From contig NZ_BDBI01000031.1 of the NCBI RefSeq assembly GCF_001612905.1, forward strand, positions 62,001-126,000: a stretch of DNA of 64,000 nt. Reading direction: 5' to 3'. The translations under genes and the position numbers were made by a program. The notes under the pieces were generated by a model. It had not been told where the DNA came from. It did not search any database and was given only the letters and a program-made list of their open reading frames with translations. This DNA is from Nocardia ignorata NBRC 108230. GTDB lineage: Bacteria; Actinomycetota; Actinomycetes; Mycobacteriales; Mycobacteriaceae. Of this stretch, positions 42,101 through 50,847 are shown in pieces. Numbering within the stretch: position 1 is the first letter of the stretch; every line of letters begins with the position of its first letter.

Positions 42101-42481
42101 GTGAATTCTCTCGACGGCTGCCTGAAACGCATCATGGAGATTCCCGGTGCGTGCGGCGTGACGCTGGTGGACGGTGCCAGCGGGCTGGCGGTGGCCGCCG
42201 TCGGTGCGCACGACATTGTCGACGAGCACGAGGACGCCGCGGGAACCACCGACGTCATGCGGACGGTCCTCGCGTGCACCGCGCTCTCGAGCACCGCCGC
42301 CGACGACGATGTCCGTGAGCTGATCGTCTGCCGCGACAAGGGCTTTCACCTGCTGCACCTGCTCGACGGCGATTTCGAGGGAAGACTCTTCGTCCACGCG
42401 GTATTCGACGGCGCCGCCGCCAATCTGGGAATGGCGCGCTACCAGCTCAAGGCCGCGCTGGAAGAAATGGCGGGCCGATGA
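42101..42481 (+). CDS. Roadblock/LC7-like protein 1
   Basis: A 126-residue protein of the Roadblock/LC7 type: short N-terminal helix (LDGCLKRIMEIPGACG), a beta strand with the VDGASG turn, a central helix and a C-terminal ANLGMARYQLKAALEEM helix. It aligns end to end with the fourth gene of the cluster (shared GAxG, VDxxSG and ANLxxARxxLKxxxEE), which supports the GTG at 42101 with a GGGGG ribosome site; an upstream GTG at 42062 would lie before the predicted transcription start. Roadblock proteins regulate small GTPases of the MglA type. Its stop overlaps the next start by 4 bp. Confidence 0.75.
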   Translation: MNSLDGCLKRIMEIPGACGVTLVDGASGLAVAAVGAHDIVDEHEDAAGTTDVMRTVLACTALSSTAADDDVRELIVCRDKGFHLLHLLDGDFEGRLFVHAVFDGAAANLGMARYQLKAALEEMAGR

Positions 42482-43482
42482 GCGCGGCCCTCGCCGAAGA
42501 ACTCCAGCGGCTCGAAGAACAGGGCTCCACCGGGATATTGCGGGCGGGCGACGGCGAATTCCATTTGGCCCGTGGCGCTATCGCCTCGGTCGGTTGCCGG
42601 CGCACCATCGGTCTCGACCGGCTGGCCGTCGAGGCCGGTGTCGCGACCGACGAGGACCTGCGCCGTGCCCGCGCGGGCGAGCCGGGTGCGCTGCTGCGCC
42701 GCCCACGCCTGGAGACCCTCGCCAGGCTCTCGGCCTACGACGCGGCCTACTTTCTGCTCGAAACCGAAGCGGAAGCGGAATTCGTTCCGACGGAGGAGCA
42801 CTGGCTCGCTCCGGTGTGCCGGATCGCGCCGCACGCACTGGTGAGCGAATGCGCGCGGCGCCGACGCCCTGACGCCGGTCCGTGGACCGCCGACATGGTG
42901 TCGACGGTCCCCGTCTCGCCCGCGCACCGGCCACGTCGCAAACGCACGGTCCTCACCGTCGGCCAGGCCGAAGTGCTCGCCGCCGCCGACAACCATCGGA
43001 CCATCGCCGACATCGCTCGCGAGCTCGGCCGCACCACCTACGGCTGCCTCGTCGCGGTCCGCGACCTGACCAGAGCCGGGTTGATCGAGGCCCCGGAGTC
43101 GGTCCACACCGAGCCCGAGCGTCGCACCCGCCACCTCCCCGCGGCGTCGCTGCCCGCGCGCGGCCGCCACGCGGCACGCTCAGGCGCCGGTTATGCCGCA
43201 GCACAGCAGAACTCAGGCACCGGACCGCCGCTTCCGCGCCGCGTCCCCGCACCGGTTGCCCCACCCACTTCGGGCAGGCACGCGCTCGTCGAGGAAGCGA
43301 GCGCGGCCGCCCGGACCCACGACGCGACAACTCCGACTCCGGGCACGACCGCCCGGACCGCGGACCGGAACTCCCGCGGCGCGGACACCTACTCCTGGTC
43401 ACCCCCGGTAGACCGAACCTGGCAGCAGGTGGATCGCGCGCTCCTGATCCGCATCAGGACGGCGTTGGCGGAGCTGGCATGA
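42478..43482 (+). CDS. DUF4388-like (PATAN) plus winged-helix protein
   Basis: A 334-residue protein. Residues about 5-105 resemble DUF4388/PATAN domains (GILRAGDGEFHLARGAIASVG, then DAAYFLLETEAE). A winged-helix-like segment follows (about 155-205, TVGQAEVLAAADNHRTIADI then RDLTRAGLIEAPE), then a disordered Pro/Arg/Thr tail and a short C-terminal helix. DUF4388 domains occur in two-component and gliding-motility regulators. Overlaps of 4 bp with both neighbours (ATGA) mean tight co-expression with the Roadblock proteins. DNA binding is plausible but not proved. Confidence 0.65.
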   Translation: MSAALAEELQRLEEQGSTGILRAGDGEFHLARGAIASVGCRRTIGLDRLAVEAGVATDEDLRRARAGEPGALLRRPRLETLARLSAYDAAYFLLETEAEAEFVPTEEHWLAPVCRIAPHALVSECARRRRPDAGPWTADMVSTVPVSPAHRPRRKRTVLTVGQAEVLAAADNHRTIADIARELGRTTYGCLVAVRDLTRAGLIEAPESVHTEPERRTRHLPAASLPARGRHAARSGAGYAAAQQNSGTGPPLPRRVPAPVAPPTSGRHALVEEASAAARTHDATTPTPGTTARTADRNSRGADTYSWSPPVDRTWQQVDRALLIRIRTALAELA

Positions 43483-43991
43483 CCGGGCGCAGGAAGCTGC
43501 TCGGCGAGTGGAGGGGAAAGTTGACCAAAATGCCGCTGCCCGAACGTGAGCCGACCGGTTCGGAGCTCACGGGGCCCACCCCGTACGGCCAGGACCAGAC
43601 CACACGACCGCTGCCGCAGAGCTACCCGGCCGTCCAGGCCGAGCTCACCGCCCTGCGCGAGCGCGTCCCACACCTCACCGGCACGGTCGTCGCCTCGAGC
43701 GACGGCCTGCTCATCGAACACGACCTACCCGCCCATATCGAACCGGCCGGGATGGCGGCGCTGGCCGCCGCACAGCTGTCGCTGTCGTACCGGTTGGCGA
43801 GCACCGCGCACGGTGGTGGTTTCAACGAGGTCGTCGTGCACGGCAGCGACGGGCAGGTGGTGATCTACGCCGCCGGGTACACCGCGCTCACCGTGGTCGC
43901 GGGCCCGGATGTGAACGTCGGCCGGCTCCACCTGGAGTCGCGTCCGGTAGCTCGCGCCATCGCCGCTCATCTGGCGGCGGCGCACGATTGA
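43479..43991 (+). CDS. Roadblock/LC7 domain protein 2
   Basis: A 170-residue protein with a basic, flexible N-terminal tail of about 50 residues and a canonical Roadblock/LC7 domain (about 52-165): a VPHLTGTVVASSDGLLIEHD strand-turn, a central GMAALAAAQLSLSYRL helix and a VVAGPDVNVGRLHLESR strand. It is the most typical Roadblock protein in the cluster and similar to those in actinobacterial conservons. The ATG overlaps the preceding stop by 4 bp. Confidence 0.85.
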   Translation: MTGRRKLLGEWRGKLTKMPLPEREPTGSELTGPTPYGQDQTTRPLPQSYPAVQAELTALRERVPHLTGTVVASSDGLLIEHDLPAHIEPAGMAALAAAQLSLSYRLASTAHGGGFNEVVVHGSDGQVVIYAAGYTALTVVAGPDVNVGRLHLESRPVARAIAAHLAAAHD

Positions 43992-44001
43992 AAGGTACGA
44001 C

Positions 44002-44373
44002 ATGTCGAATATGGATCTGGCGCTCAAGGACATGATGGTGATCGACGGCGCGATCGGCGCCGCGGTCGTCGACTACAGCAGTGGCATGGCCCTCGGAATG
44101 CTCAGCAGCAGCAAGTCGTTGGACCTGCAGGTCGCGGCGGCGGGCAACACCGAGGTGGTGCGCGCGAAGCTGCGGACCATCGAGCAGCTCGGTCTCAACG
44201 AGGAGATCGAGGACATGCTCATCACCCTCTCGGGCCAGTACCACGTGATACGGCCGATGACCGGCCGCAAGTCCAAGGGGCTTTTCCTCTACCTGGCGCT
44301 GGATCGCACCCGCGCCAACCTCGCCCTGGCCCGCCACCGGCTCAAGGGTATCGAGGAGGACCTCGAGGTCTAG
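44002..44373 (+). CDS. Roadblock/LC7-like protein 3
   Basis: A 123-residue protein colinear with the first gene of the operon (N-terminal MDLALKDMMVIDGAIGAAVV; C-terminal LDRTRANLALARHRLKGI). It begins 10 bp after the preceding stop with a GAAAGG ribosome site. Paralogues flanking a canonical Roadblock protein suggest a hetero-oligomeric complex. No GTPase gene is present on either side, so the partner GTPase must be encoded elsewhere or absent. A hairpin follows the stop codon. Confidence 0.75.
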   Translation: MSNMDLALKDMMVIDGAIGAAVVDYSSGMALGMLSSSKSLDLQVAAAGNTEVVRAKLRTIEQLGLNEEIEDMLITLSGQYHVIRPMTGRKSKGLFLYLALDRTRANLALARHRLKGIEEDLEV

Positions 44374-44382
44374 GCCGACGCG

Positions 44383-44411
44383 GGCCGGGTGAGCGCGGGG
44401 CTCACTCGGCC
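44383..44411 (+). terminator. Terminator-like hairpin after the Roadblock operon
   Basis: GCCGGGTGAGC (44384-44394) pairs with GCTCACTCGGC (44400-44410) with one G-T pair and a 5-nt loop. The following sequence is not T-rich, so termination may be partial. Confidence 0.5.
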
Positions 44412-44564
44412 GAAATGAATTCTGTCACAACGATCGGACAAGCTCGTCATACTCGTGTGGCACAGGCGTGGCGGTACCTCTATTGTGATTCGCGGCGAGG
44501 TCTGGGAGCCACACGTAAAACGGGGTTTGCTCTCCAGCGGCGAGCAAGGTGGAACTGGAGCGGT

Positions 44565-45464
44565 ATGCAGGTGAAGAAGATTGTCGCGGCGCTCGGTGCG
44601 TCCGCGGCGATGTTGTCCGGAATCGTTGTCGGCAGCGGGAGTGCCAGCGCGGCGCCTGCCTGCCCGAGTCTCTACGTCGTCGCCATTCCCGGCACATGGG
44701 AGACCGGCATCGACAAGCCGCCGGGGCCCGGCATGCTGTCCGGCGTCACCAACGGGTTGCCGCGCAATGTCGACGTCGACTACGTGACCTACGCGGCGAC
44801 CGCCTTCCCGTGGGAGGGCGATGTCTACGGCAATTCCAAGAAGCAGGCGGTGAATTCGGCGCGCGGCCTCATCTCGGCCAAGCTCGCGCAGTGCGGTGAC
44901 ACCAAGGCGGCCCTTGTCGGCTACAGCCAGGGCGCCGACGCCGCGGGTGATCTCGCGGCCGAGATCGGCACCGGGCTCAGCACCATTCCGGCCGATCGGG
45001 TGGCCGCGGTCGGCCTGATCTCCGATCCGCGCCGCGCGCCGGGCGACGTGCAGGTGGGCCCGCATGCCCAGGGCGCGGGCGCCGGTGGCGCGCGGCCGGG
45101 CGGCTTCGGCTGGCTCAGCGACCGCACCCGCACCATCTGCGCGGTCGACGATCTGTACTGCGCCACCGCGACCGACGATTTCGTCACCCGGTTCGCGGGC
45201 TTCCTGGCGCAGAGCTCGGACGCCAACCCGGCGAACATGTGGCGCTACCAGATCGAGGCGGGCGCGATCATGCAGGATCTGATGGCTCACGGCGGTGTGC
45301 CGGTGCTGCAGGCGCAGCTCTCGGACGCGGCGAACCAGAAGCGGGCCAAGGATCTCGAGCAGTTCTACAAGTCGCAGGCGCACCACCTGTACGGCAGCTA
45401 CTCGGTGGGTGGCGGACACACCGCCATCACCTGGATGCGCGACTGGATCGCCTCGCACGCCTGA
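44565..45464 (+). CDS. Cutinase family serine esterase, secreted
   Basis: A 299-residue secreted alpha/beta hydrolase. The Sec signal peptide (MQVKKIVAALG... to ASA, cleavage after about residue 29) is followed by a mature N-terminus APACPSLYVVAIPGTW. The catalytic serine is in GYSQGAD, the Asp lies in the disulfide loop CAVDDLYC and the His in GGGHTAIT, the cutinase order. Cutinase-like proteins of mycolic-acid bacteria act on lipids, esters or the envelope. The ATG at 44565 has GGAG 5 nt upstream; longer frames lack a signal peptide. The gene ends in a strong bidirectional terminator. Confidence 0.93.
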   Translation: MQVKKIVAALGASAAMLSGIVVGSGSASAAPACPSLYVVAIPGTWETGIDKPPGPGMLSGVTNGLPRNVDVDYVTYAATAFPWEGDVYGNSKKQAVNSARGLISAKLAQCGDTKAALVGYSQGADAAGDLAAEIGTGLSTIPADRVAAVGLISDPRRAPGDVQVGPHAQGAGAGGARPGGFGWLSDRTRTICAVDDLYCATATDDFVTRFAGFLAQSSDANPANMWRYQIEAGAIMQDLMAHGGVPVLQAQLSDAANQKRAKDLEQFYKSQAHHLYGSYSVGGGHTAITWMRDWIASHA

Positions 45465-45477
45465 GTTTTCGCAGGTG

Positions 45478-45514
45478 AAGCCGGGTGCGGGAGTTTCTCG
45501 CACCCGGCTTTTCT
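45478..45514. terminator. Bidirectional terminator between cutinase and phosphatase genes
   Basis: A 12-bp perfect repeat (45478-45489 with 45499-45510) with a 9-nt loop, followed by TTCT, overlaps the 3' end of the opposite gene. Confidence 0.85.
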
Positions 45515-46139
45515 ATGTCGTGCGGGCGAGGTTGCGCGGCAGCAGATCCCACACGTGGCCGGACTCGTTGATCGTCGCCGCCGTTCGGGTGCCGCTGCGC
45601 GAGTAGAGGATCCGGGTGATCGAGCAGTAGTCGACAGGGAAGGTGAGCGGACGGGCCAGGCCGAGGATGTCGGCGAGCAGCACGTTGACGACCCCGCCGT
45701 GGGCGAAGGCGACGACCGTCTCGGTGTGCGGGGTGGCGGCCACGAGTTGTTCCACGGCGTTCAGCACGCGACGGGTGAAGGCGGGTCCGTCGATCTGCTC
45801 GGGCAGCAGACCGGCCTTGATCCGGGTGTAGGCGTCGGCGAATTCGGTCTTGGCGTCTTCGATCGGGATGTAGGCGGGCAGATCCCGGTCGTATTCGGCG
45901 AGGTCGTCGATGATGTCGACGGGCAGGTCGCGGGCGAGCGCGGTCGGTGCGGCGGTATCGCGGGCACGGCGCTGGGGGCTCGACACGATGCGGGTGATCT
46001 CGTGGGCGGCCAGCGCGGCAGGGACCCGCTCGGCCTGACGGCGACCGATATCGGTGAGACCGGGATCGGCGGCGGTGGTACTTGTGACGACCTTGTCGGG
46101 CTGGGCATGACGCACGAGAATCAGCTGCACGTCACCCAC
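45513..46139 (-). CDS. Histidine phosphatase superfamily protein
   Basis: A 208-residue phosphoglycerate mutase-like phosphatase. The catalytic histidine is in LILVRHAQPD, the second Arg in SSPQRRARDTA and the second His in VVAFAHGGVVN. I place the start at the GTG at 46139 (VGDVQLILVRH); an open frame upstream adds about 50 Arg/Ser-rich residues that look spurious. Substrate unknown; such enzymes include phosphoglycerate mutases and broad acid phosphatases. Confidence 0.87.
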   Translation of the reverse strand: MGDVQLILVRHAQPDKVVTSTTAADPGLTDIGRRQAERVPAALAAHEITRIVSSPQRRARDTAAPTALARDLPVDIIDDLAEYDRDLPAYIPIEDAKTEFADAYTRIKAGLLPEQIDGPAFTRRVLNAVEQLVAATPHTETVVAFAHGGVVNVLLADILGLARPLTFPVDYCSITRILYSRSGTRTAATINESGHVWDLLPRNLARTT

Positions 46140-46233
46140 TGTGCCCCATGACGGGGCGTCTTGTCCGTCCAGGGCGGCCGAGTGCGGAACCGCGGCGGCG
46201 CGTGTGCGCTGCCGCGAGCCCGGCGACATCAGA

Positions 46234-46542
46234 TCATGGCTGGCCGTACGGGGGCTGACCGTAAGGCGGCTGACCACCCTGACCCGGCCCACCGCCGTAG
46301 GGCGGCTGGTTCGGCGGCTGGTCGTTCTTCTTCTTGTTCTTGAGCATGAAGACGAGGCCGACGATGGCGAGGACGACCAGCAGGCAGCACACGCCGCCGA
46401 TGATGAGACCCTTGCTGCTCTTCTTCCCCTTCTTCTTCGCGGCCAGTTCGGTGACCAGGTCCGAGCCGGCGAGCGTGTCGATGCTGCCCGCGAGCACCTG
46501 TGGGTCGACCAGTGCGGCCGATGTCAGCAGGTCAAGGTACAT
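46234..46542 (-). CDS. Small one-helix membrane protein with Pro/Gly/Tyr tail
   Basis: A 102-residue protein: a soluble helical N-terminus, a basic patch (KKKGKKSSK), one membrane helix containing a Cys pair (GGVCCLLVVLAIVGLVFML) and a Pro-Pro-Tyr-Gly-Gln repeat tail. The ATG at 46542 has GGGGAAG close upstream; an in-frame ATG 12 bp earlier is possible. I do not recognise a family. The basic patch before the helix predicts an outward C-terminal tail. Confidence 0.65.
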   Translation of the reverse strand: MYLDLLTSAALVDPQVLAGSIDTLAGSDLVTELAAKKKGKKSSKGLIIGGVCCLLVVLAIVGLVFMLKNKKKNDQPPNQPPYGGGPGQGGQPPYGQPPYGQP

Positions 46543-46704
46543 ATTCTTCCCCATCCGATGGTGTGTTGTCCCGGCATCCTCCCGGTGCCGGAACATCCGA
46601 GAGTACTGCTGTCGCTGCGAGTTTCGTTCGGAATACCGCAGGACGCAGTGGTTCATCGCTGTGTCGCGCAAGATCGTTTACAGCCGAGGTCCGTGTACCC
46701 GATT

Positions 46705-49700
46705 TCAGCGCGGTTTCACCAACGGAAACGGCAGAGTCTCGCGGATGCCGCGTCCGGTGATGAACATGACCACCCGGTCGACCCCGATACCGAGGCCGCC
46801 GGTCGGCGGCATGGCGTGCTCGAGGGCCTGCAGGAAGTCCTCGTCGAGCTCCATCGCCTCGGGGTCGCCACCGGCGGCGAGCATGGACTGTTCGGTGAGG
46901 CGGCGCCGCTGTTCGACCGGGTCGGTGAGCTCGCTGTAGGCGGTGCCGAGCTCGACTCCCCAGGCCACCAGATCCCAGCGTTCGGTCACGCCTGCGGTGC
47001 TGCGGTGGGACCGGGTCAGGGGTGAGACCGAGGTGGGAAAGTCCAGGTAGAACGTCGGCTCGGTGGTTTTCGCCTCCACCAGGTGCTCGTACATCTCCAG
47101 CACCACCTGGCCGGTGTCCCAGCCGCGCTGATAGGTGACACCGGCGGTGTCGCACAGCTCCCGCAAGCGAGTGAGGTCGGTCGCGGCGGTCACCTCGGTG
47201 CCGAGGGCCTCCGACAGCGCGCCGTGCACCGTGCGCACCCGCCATTCGCCGGAGATGTCGACCTCGGTGCCGTCGGGGCGCAGCACCACCTCGGCGCCGT
47301 TGGCCGCGACCGCCGCGTCCTGGATCAGACGGCGGCACAGCTGCATCATCCGCAGATAGTCGCTGTGCGCCTCGTACGCCTCGAGCATGGTGAATTCCGG
47401 GTTGTGGCTGTAGTCGACGCCTTCGTTGCGGAAGGTCCGCCCGATCTCGAACACCTTCTCGATGCCGCCGACGCACAGCCGTTTGAGGTACAGCTCGGGC
47501 GCGATGCGCAGGTACAGGTCCAGGTCGTAGGCATTGATATGGGTGCGGAACGGAGTGGCGTTGGCGCCGCCGTGAACCTGCTGCAGGATCGGTGTCTCCA
47601 CCTCGAGGAAACCCCAGTCGTGCAGTGACTCACGCAGCGAGTGCAGGACGGCGCTGCGTTTGGCGAGCAGTTCGCGGCTGTCGGCGTTGATCGCCATGTC
47701 GACGTAGCGGCGCCGGACCTTGGCCTCCGGATCGGTGAGGCCACGCCATTTGTCGGGAAGCGGGTGCAGGCACTTGCCGTTCATCCGCCAGTCCTGGGCC
47801 AGCAGCGACAGTTCGCCGCGTCTGCTCGTGCCGATCCGGCCGCTCACCTCGATGAGGTCACCGAGGTCGAAGTCGGCGCTGAATTCGCCCGCGCGGGCAC
47901 CGACCCGTTCGCGGTCGATGAGTAGCTGGATATCACCGGTCCAATCGCGGACCACCGCGAAGATCACCCCGCCGTAGTCGCGGATGCGGGTGATCCGACC
48001 GGCCACCCGAACAGTTGTCCCGTGCGGGCAGCGGCGTGCGTCGGCGATGGTGTGGGTGGGTGGATAGGCGGCGGGGTAGGGGTCGACGCCGCTCGCGGTG
48101 AGGCGGTCGAGGGTGGTCATCCGCACGCGGACCTGTTCGGGACGGCGTGGTCCGGACTCCTCGTCGGCGTCGATGTCGTCGGGGGCGCTGCCGTCGGCGT
48201 GCAGGCCGGTGACCGTCGCCGGAACGGCGGGCGTGGTCCCGGTGTGGACAGCCGGGTCGGGTTGTGGGCCCAGGCGCGGCAGGAACCCTTCGGCCAGTCC
48301 GCTCGCCATCGCGACCCGTGGCAGTTGCCTGCGGTCCTCGTACAGGAAGAACCGTGGCACCCAGCGCGGGTGGTACTTCACGTTCGAGCGGTACAGCGCC
48401 TCGAGCTGCCACCAGCGCGAGAAGAACAGCAGCACACCGCGCCACGCGCGCAGCACCGGTCCGGCACCGATGCGGCCGCCCTCGGCGAACACCGAGCGGA
48501 ACACCGCGAAGTTCAGCGAGATCCTGGTGATGCCGTACTGGTCGGCATCGAGGGCGAGCTGCGAGATCATCAGCTCCATCACGCCGTTGGGGCTCGCGGG
48601 ATCGCGGCGCATCAGTTCCAGCGACACCCCCGTGCGTCCCCACGGCACGAACGAGAGCATCGCGTGGATCCGTTCGTCGTGGTCGATGGCCTCGACCAGC
48701 AGGCAGTCGCCGTCGAGTGGGTCGCCGAGGCGGCCGAGCGCCATCGAGAAACCGCGTTCGGTCTCGGTGTCGCGCCAGGCGTCGGCGCGTGCGATCACCT
48801 CGGCGAATTCGGCAGGCGATATCTCGCTCGCCCGGCGCACCCTGATTCCGAAGCCGTTCTTGCGCAATCTGTTCGCGGCTTGGCGCACGGGCTTCATGGC
48901 GGGGCCTGCCAGCGAAAATGTGCGGGTGTCGAGCACGGCTTCGTCGCCGAGGCGCAGCGCCGACAGACCCGCCTGCTGATACGTCAGCGCGCCCTGCTCA
49001 CTGGCACCCATCACCGCCGGCGCCCAGCCGAATCGGTCGGCCTGCTCGAGCCAGGCCCGGACGGCTTGCGGCCAGCCCTGTTTCGGCCCGATCGGATCAC
49101 CGGCCGCCAGACAGACGCCGAGCTCCACGCGATAGGTGATGGCCGCCTTGCCGTTCGGGGCGAAGACCACCGCGCGGTCGCGGCGGGTGGCGAAGTAACC
49201 GAGCGAGTCGTCCACGTCGCCGGTCGCGAGCAGGCCGCGCAGCGCGGACTCGTCGAGCGCGGTCATGGCGTTGCCTGCCCGTTGTGACCGCAGCAGCACG
49301 ATCACGGCGGCGATCAGCGCGAGGGCGCCGAGCAGGCCGAGCACGAAATCCACCCAGCTCGGCGGGTGCCCGTCGAAGTGTTCGTTGTCGACCAGGACGG
49401 CCGCGGTCACCCGCGACACCGCCCACAGCGGTCGCTGCGCACCACGCGGCAGCGAACCGGGGAACAGCTCGACCAGACCCCAACCCAGCAGGCACCCGAA
49501 CGCACAGCCGCCGACCAGCACGGCGAGCGCCTTGCGCACCGCACCCGGGCGCACCCGGGTGTAGAACTCCGCGCGGGCGGCGATCAGGATCGCCAGCACC
49601 ACACCGTGCACGAGGAACGCCACCAGCGGATCCAGCTCCCGCGTGCTCGCGTAGTCGACGATGTTGGTGATCGCGTACAGCGTCAAGTAGATGACGAGTA

Positions 49701-49992
49701 ACCACCACGCCACCCGTTTGCGGCTCGCCGCCGCACCGGCCAGCAACCCGACGACCAGCGCCCACACCAAGCTCGTGTCGGGCGCGTCGAAATAGTGGGT
49801 GTCCACATAATCGCGCGGCACCTCGGTGAGCTGCCGCAACCCTGGTGACAGGCTCCAGAGCGCGCACAGCACCGCGAACACACCGAGCACCAACCCGGTG
49901 ATGTGCGGTACCTCCGAGAACCTGCCATGCGCGCGATGGGGCACTCGGTCGACAGAGCTGCTGGGGTGTTGCTCGGCCCGCGTGGAAGTCAC
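46705..49992 (-). CDS. lysX: Bifunctional lysyl-phosphatidylglycerol synthase / lysyl-tRNA synthetase
   Basis: The 1095-residue LysX adds lysine to phosphatidylglycerol, using lysyl-tRNA made by its own synthetase domain, lowering membrane negative charge and raising resistance to cationic peptides. It has about six N-terminal membrane helices (about 30-270), a DUF2156 transferase domain (about 285-590), an OB-fold anticodon domain (about 635-740) and a class II LysRS core with EKVFEIGRTFRNEG (motif 2) and GLGIGVDRVVMF (motif 3). The GTG at 49992 gives an N-terminus similar in length to the M. tuberculosis protein; it has CACACT 6 nt upstream. Divergent from the S4 gene. Confidence 0.95.
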   Translation of the reverse strand: MTSTRAEQHPSSSVDRVPHRAHGRFSEVPHITGLVLGVFAVLCALWSLSPGLRQLTEVPRDYVDTHYFDAPDTSLVWALVVGLLAGAAASRKRVAWWLLVIYLTLYAITNIVDYASTRELDPLVAFLVHGVVLAILIAARAEFYTRVRPGAVRKALAVLVGGCAFGCLLGWGLVELFPGSLPRGAQRPLWAVSRVTAAVLVDNEHFDGHPPSWVDFVLGLLGALALIAAVIVLLRSQRAGNAMTALDESALRGLLATGDVDDSLGYFATRRDRAVVFAPNGKAAITYRVELGVCLAAGDPIGPKQGWPQAVRAWLEQADRFGWAPAVMGASEQGALTYQQAGLSALRLGDEAVLDTRTFSLAGPAMKPVRQAANRLRKNGFGIRVRRASEISPAEFAEVIARADAWRDTETERGFSMALGRLGDPLDGDCLLVEAIDHDERIHAMLSFVPWGRTGVSLELMRRDPASPNGVMELMISQLALDADQYGITRISLNFAVFRSVFAEGGRIGAGPVLRAWRGVLLFFSRWWQLEALYRSNVKYHPRWVPRFFLYEDRRQLPRVAMASGLAEGFLPRLGPQPDPAVHTGTTPAVPATVTGLHADGSAPDDIDADEESGPRRPEQVRVRMTTLDRLTASGVDPYPAAYPPTHTIADARRCPHGTTVRVAGRITRIRDYGGVIFAVVRDWTGDIQLLIDRERVGARAGEFSADFDLGDLIEVSGRIGTSRRGELSLLAQDWRMNGKCLHPLPDKWRGLTDPEAKVRRRYVDMAINADSRELLAKRSAVLHSLRESLHDWGFLEVETPILQQVHGGANATPFRTHINAYDLDLYLRIAPELYLKRLCVGGIEKVFEIGRTFRNEGVDYSHNPEFTMLEAYEAHSDYLRMMQLCRRLIQDAAVAANGAEVVLRPDGTEVDISGEWRVRTVHGALSEALGTEVTAATDLTRLRELCDTAGVTYQRGWDTGQVVLEMYEHLVEAKTTEPTFYLDFPTSVSPLTRSHRSTAGVTERWDLVAWGVELGTAYSELTDPVEQRRRLTEQSMLAAGGDPEAMELDEDFLQALEHAMPPTGGLGIGVDRVVMFITGRGIRETLPFPLVKPR

Positions 49993-50103
49993 CGATCCAG
50001 TGTGCGTGCCCGCGGGTGTGAACCGCAGGGGGTCGCCGACGGCGTGTTCGTCACCGTGGGCCCGGTGGACGACCGGATTTCCCGACGGGGTAAGTATTAG
50101 CGC

Positions 50104-50325
50104 ATGTCGGAACCAGTGGACGTGCCGATCGATGACGAGGTCATCCGGCTCGGGCAATTCCTCAAACTGGCCAACCTGATCGATTCCGGTTCGGAGGCCA
50201 AGTCGGTGATCGCCCAGGGTCTGGTCCGGGTCAACGACGAGGTGGAACTGCGCCGCGGCAGGCAACTGCAGGTCGGCGACGTGGTTGTCCTAGCAGGTCA
50301 CAAGGTGCGGGTCAGCGAGGGCTGA
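50104..50325 (+). CDS. S4-domain RNA-binding protein
   Basis: A 73-residue protein that is essentially one S4 RNA-binding domain (IRLGQFLKLANLIDSG then LVRVNDEVELRRGRQL and VGDVVVL). Similar YbcJ/RlbA-like proteins bind structured RNA, perhaps in ribosome assembly or tRNA release. It is divergent from lysX by 111 bp and convergent with rraA. The 3' end lies inside a 13-bp hairpin. Confidence 0.9.
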   Translation: MSEPVDVPIDDEVIRLGQFLKLANLIDSGSEAKSVIAQGLVRVNDEVELRRGRQLQVGDVVVLAGHKVRVSEG

Positions 50326-50333
50326 CCCGCACC
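50304..50333. terminator. Hairpin at the S4/rraA convergent junction
   Basis: A perfect 13-bp inverted repeat (50304-50316 with 50321-50333) overlaps the stop codon of the S4 gene. No T-run follows, so efficiency is uncertain. Confidence 0.45.
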
Positions 50334-50345
50334 CTCTGCGAGTTC

Positions 50346-50834
50346 TCAGTCCTCCGCGCGGACGACGACGCCGTCGTGGTCGCTGTAGAGCATCTCGCCC
50401 GGCACGAAGGTGATGCCGCCGAACTCCACCGGCACGTCGCGTTCGCCGCTGCCGGTCTGGGTGCTCTTGCGCGGGTTGGTGCCCAGCGCCTTCACCCCGA
50501 TGTCGAGGGTGCGCAGGATGGCCGAGTCGCGCACGGCGCCGTTGACGACGACGCCCGCCCAGCCGTTGTCCACGCCGCGGCCCGCGATGATGTCGCCGAC
50601 CAGCGCGGTGTGCACGCTCGCCCCGCCGTCGACGACCAGCACCTTGCCCTCGCCCGGCTCGCCGAGGGTCTGCTTCACCAGCAGATTGTCCTGGAAGCAA
50701 CGGATCGTGGTGATCCGCCCGGCGAACGCTTGACGGCCACCGAACTGGATGAACTGGGTATCGCAGCTGCGGATCTCGGGGCCGATCTCATCGGCCAGAT
50801 CGGCGGTTGCCACTACATTCGCTGATTCGGTCAT
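50346..50834 (-). CDS. rraA: RraA family protein
   Basis: A 162-residue RraA-like protein. The conserved core GKVLVVDGGASVHTALVGD and GVVVNGAVRDS (with the aldolase Arg and Asp) is present. RraA proteins trimerise; in Escherichia coli they inhibit RNase E, while others are 4-hydroxy-4-methyl-2-oxoglutarate aldolases, and the sequence here cannot separate the two. CACAAT lies 7 nt before the ATG. Confidence 0.92.
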   Translation of the reverse strand: MTESANVVATADLADEIGPEIRSCDTQFIQFGGRQAFAGRITTIRCFQDNLLVKQTLGEPGEGKVLVVDGGASVHTALVGDIIAGRGVDNGWAGVVVNGAVRDSAILRTLDIGVKALGTNPRKSTQTGSGERDVPVEFGGITFVPGEMLYSDHDGVVVRAED

Positions 50835-50847
50835 GACGCCGATTGTG

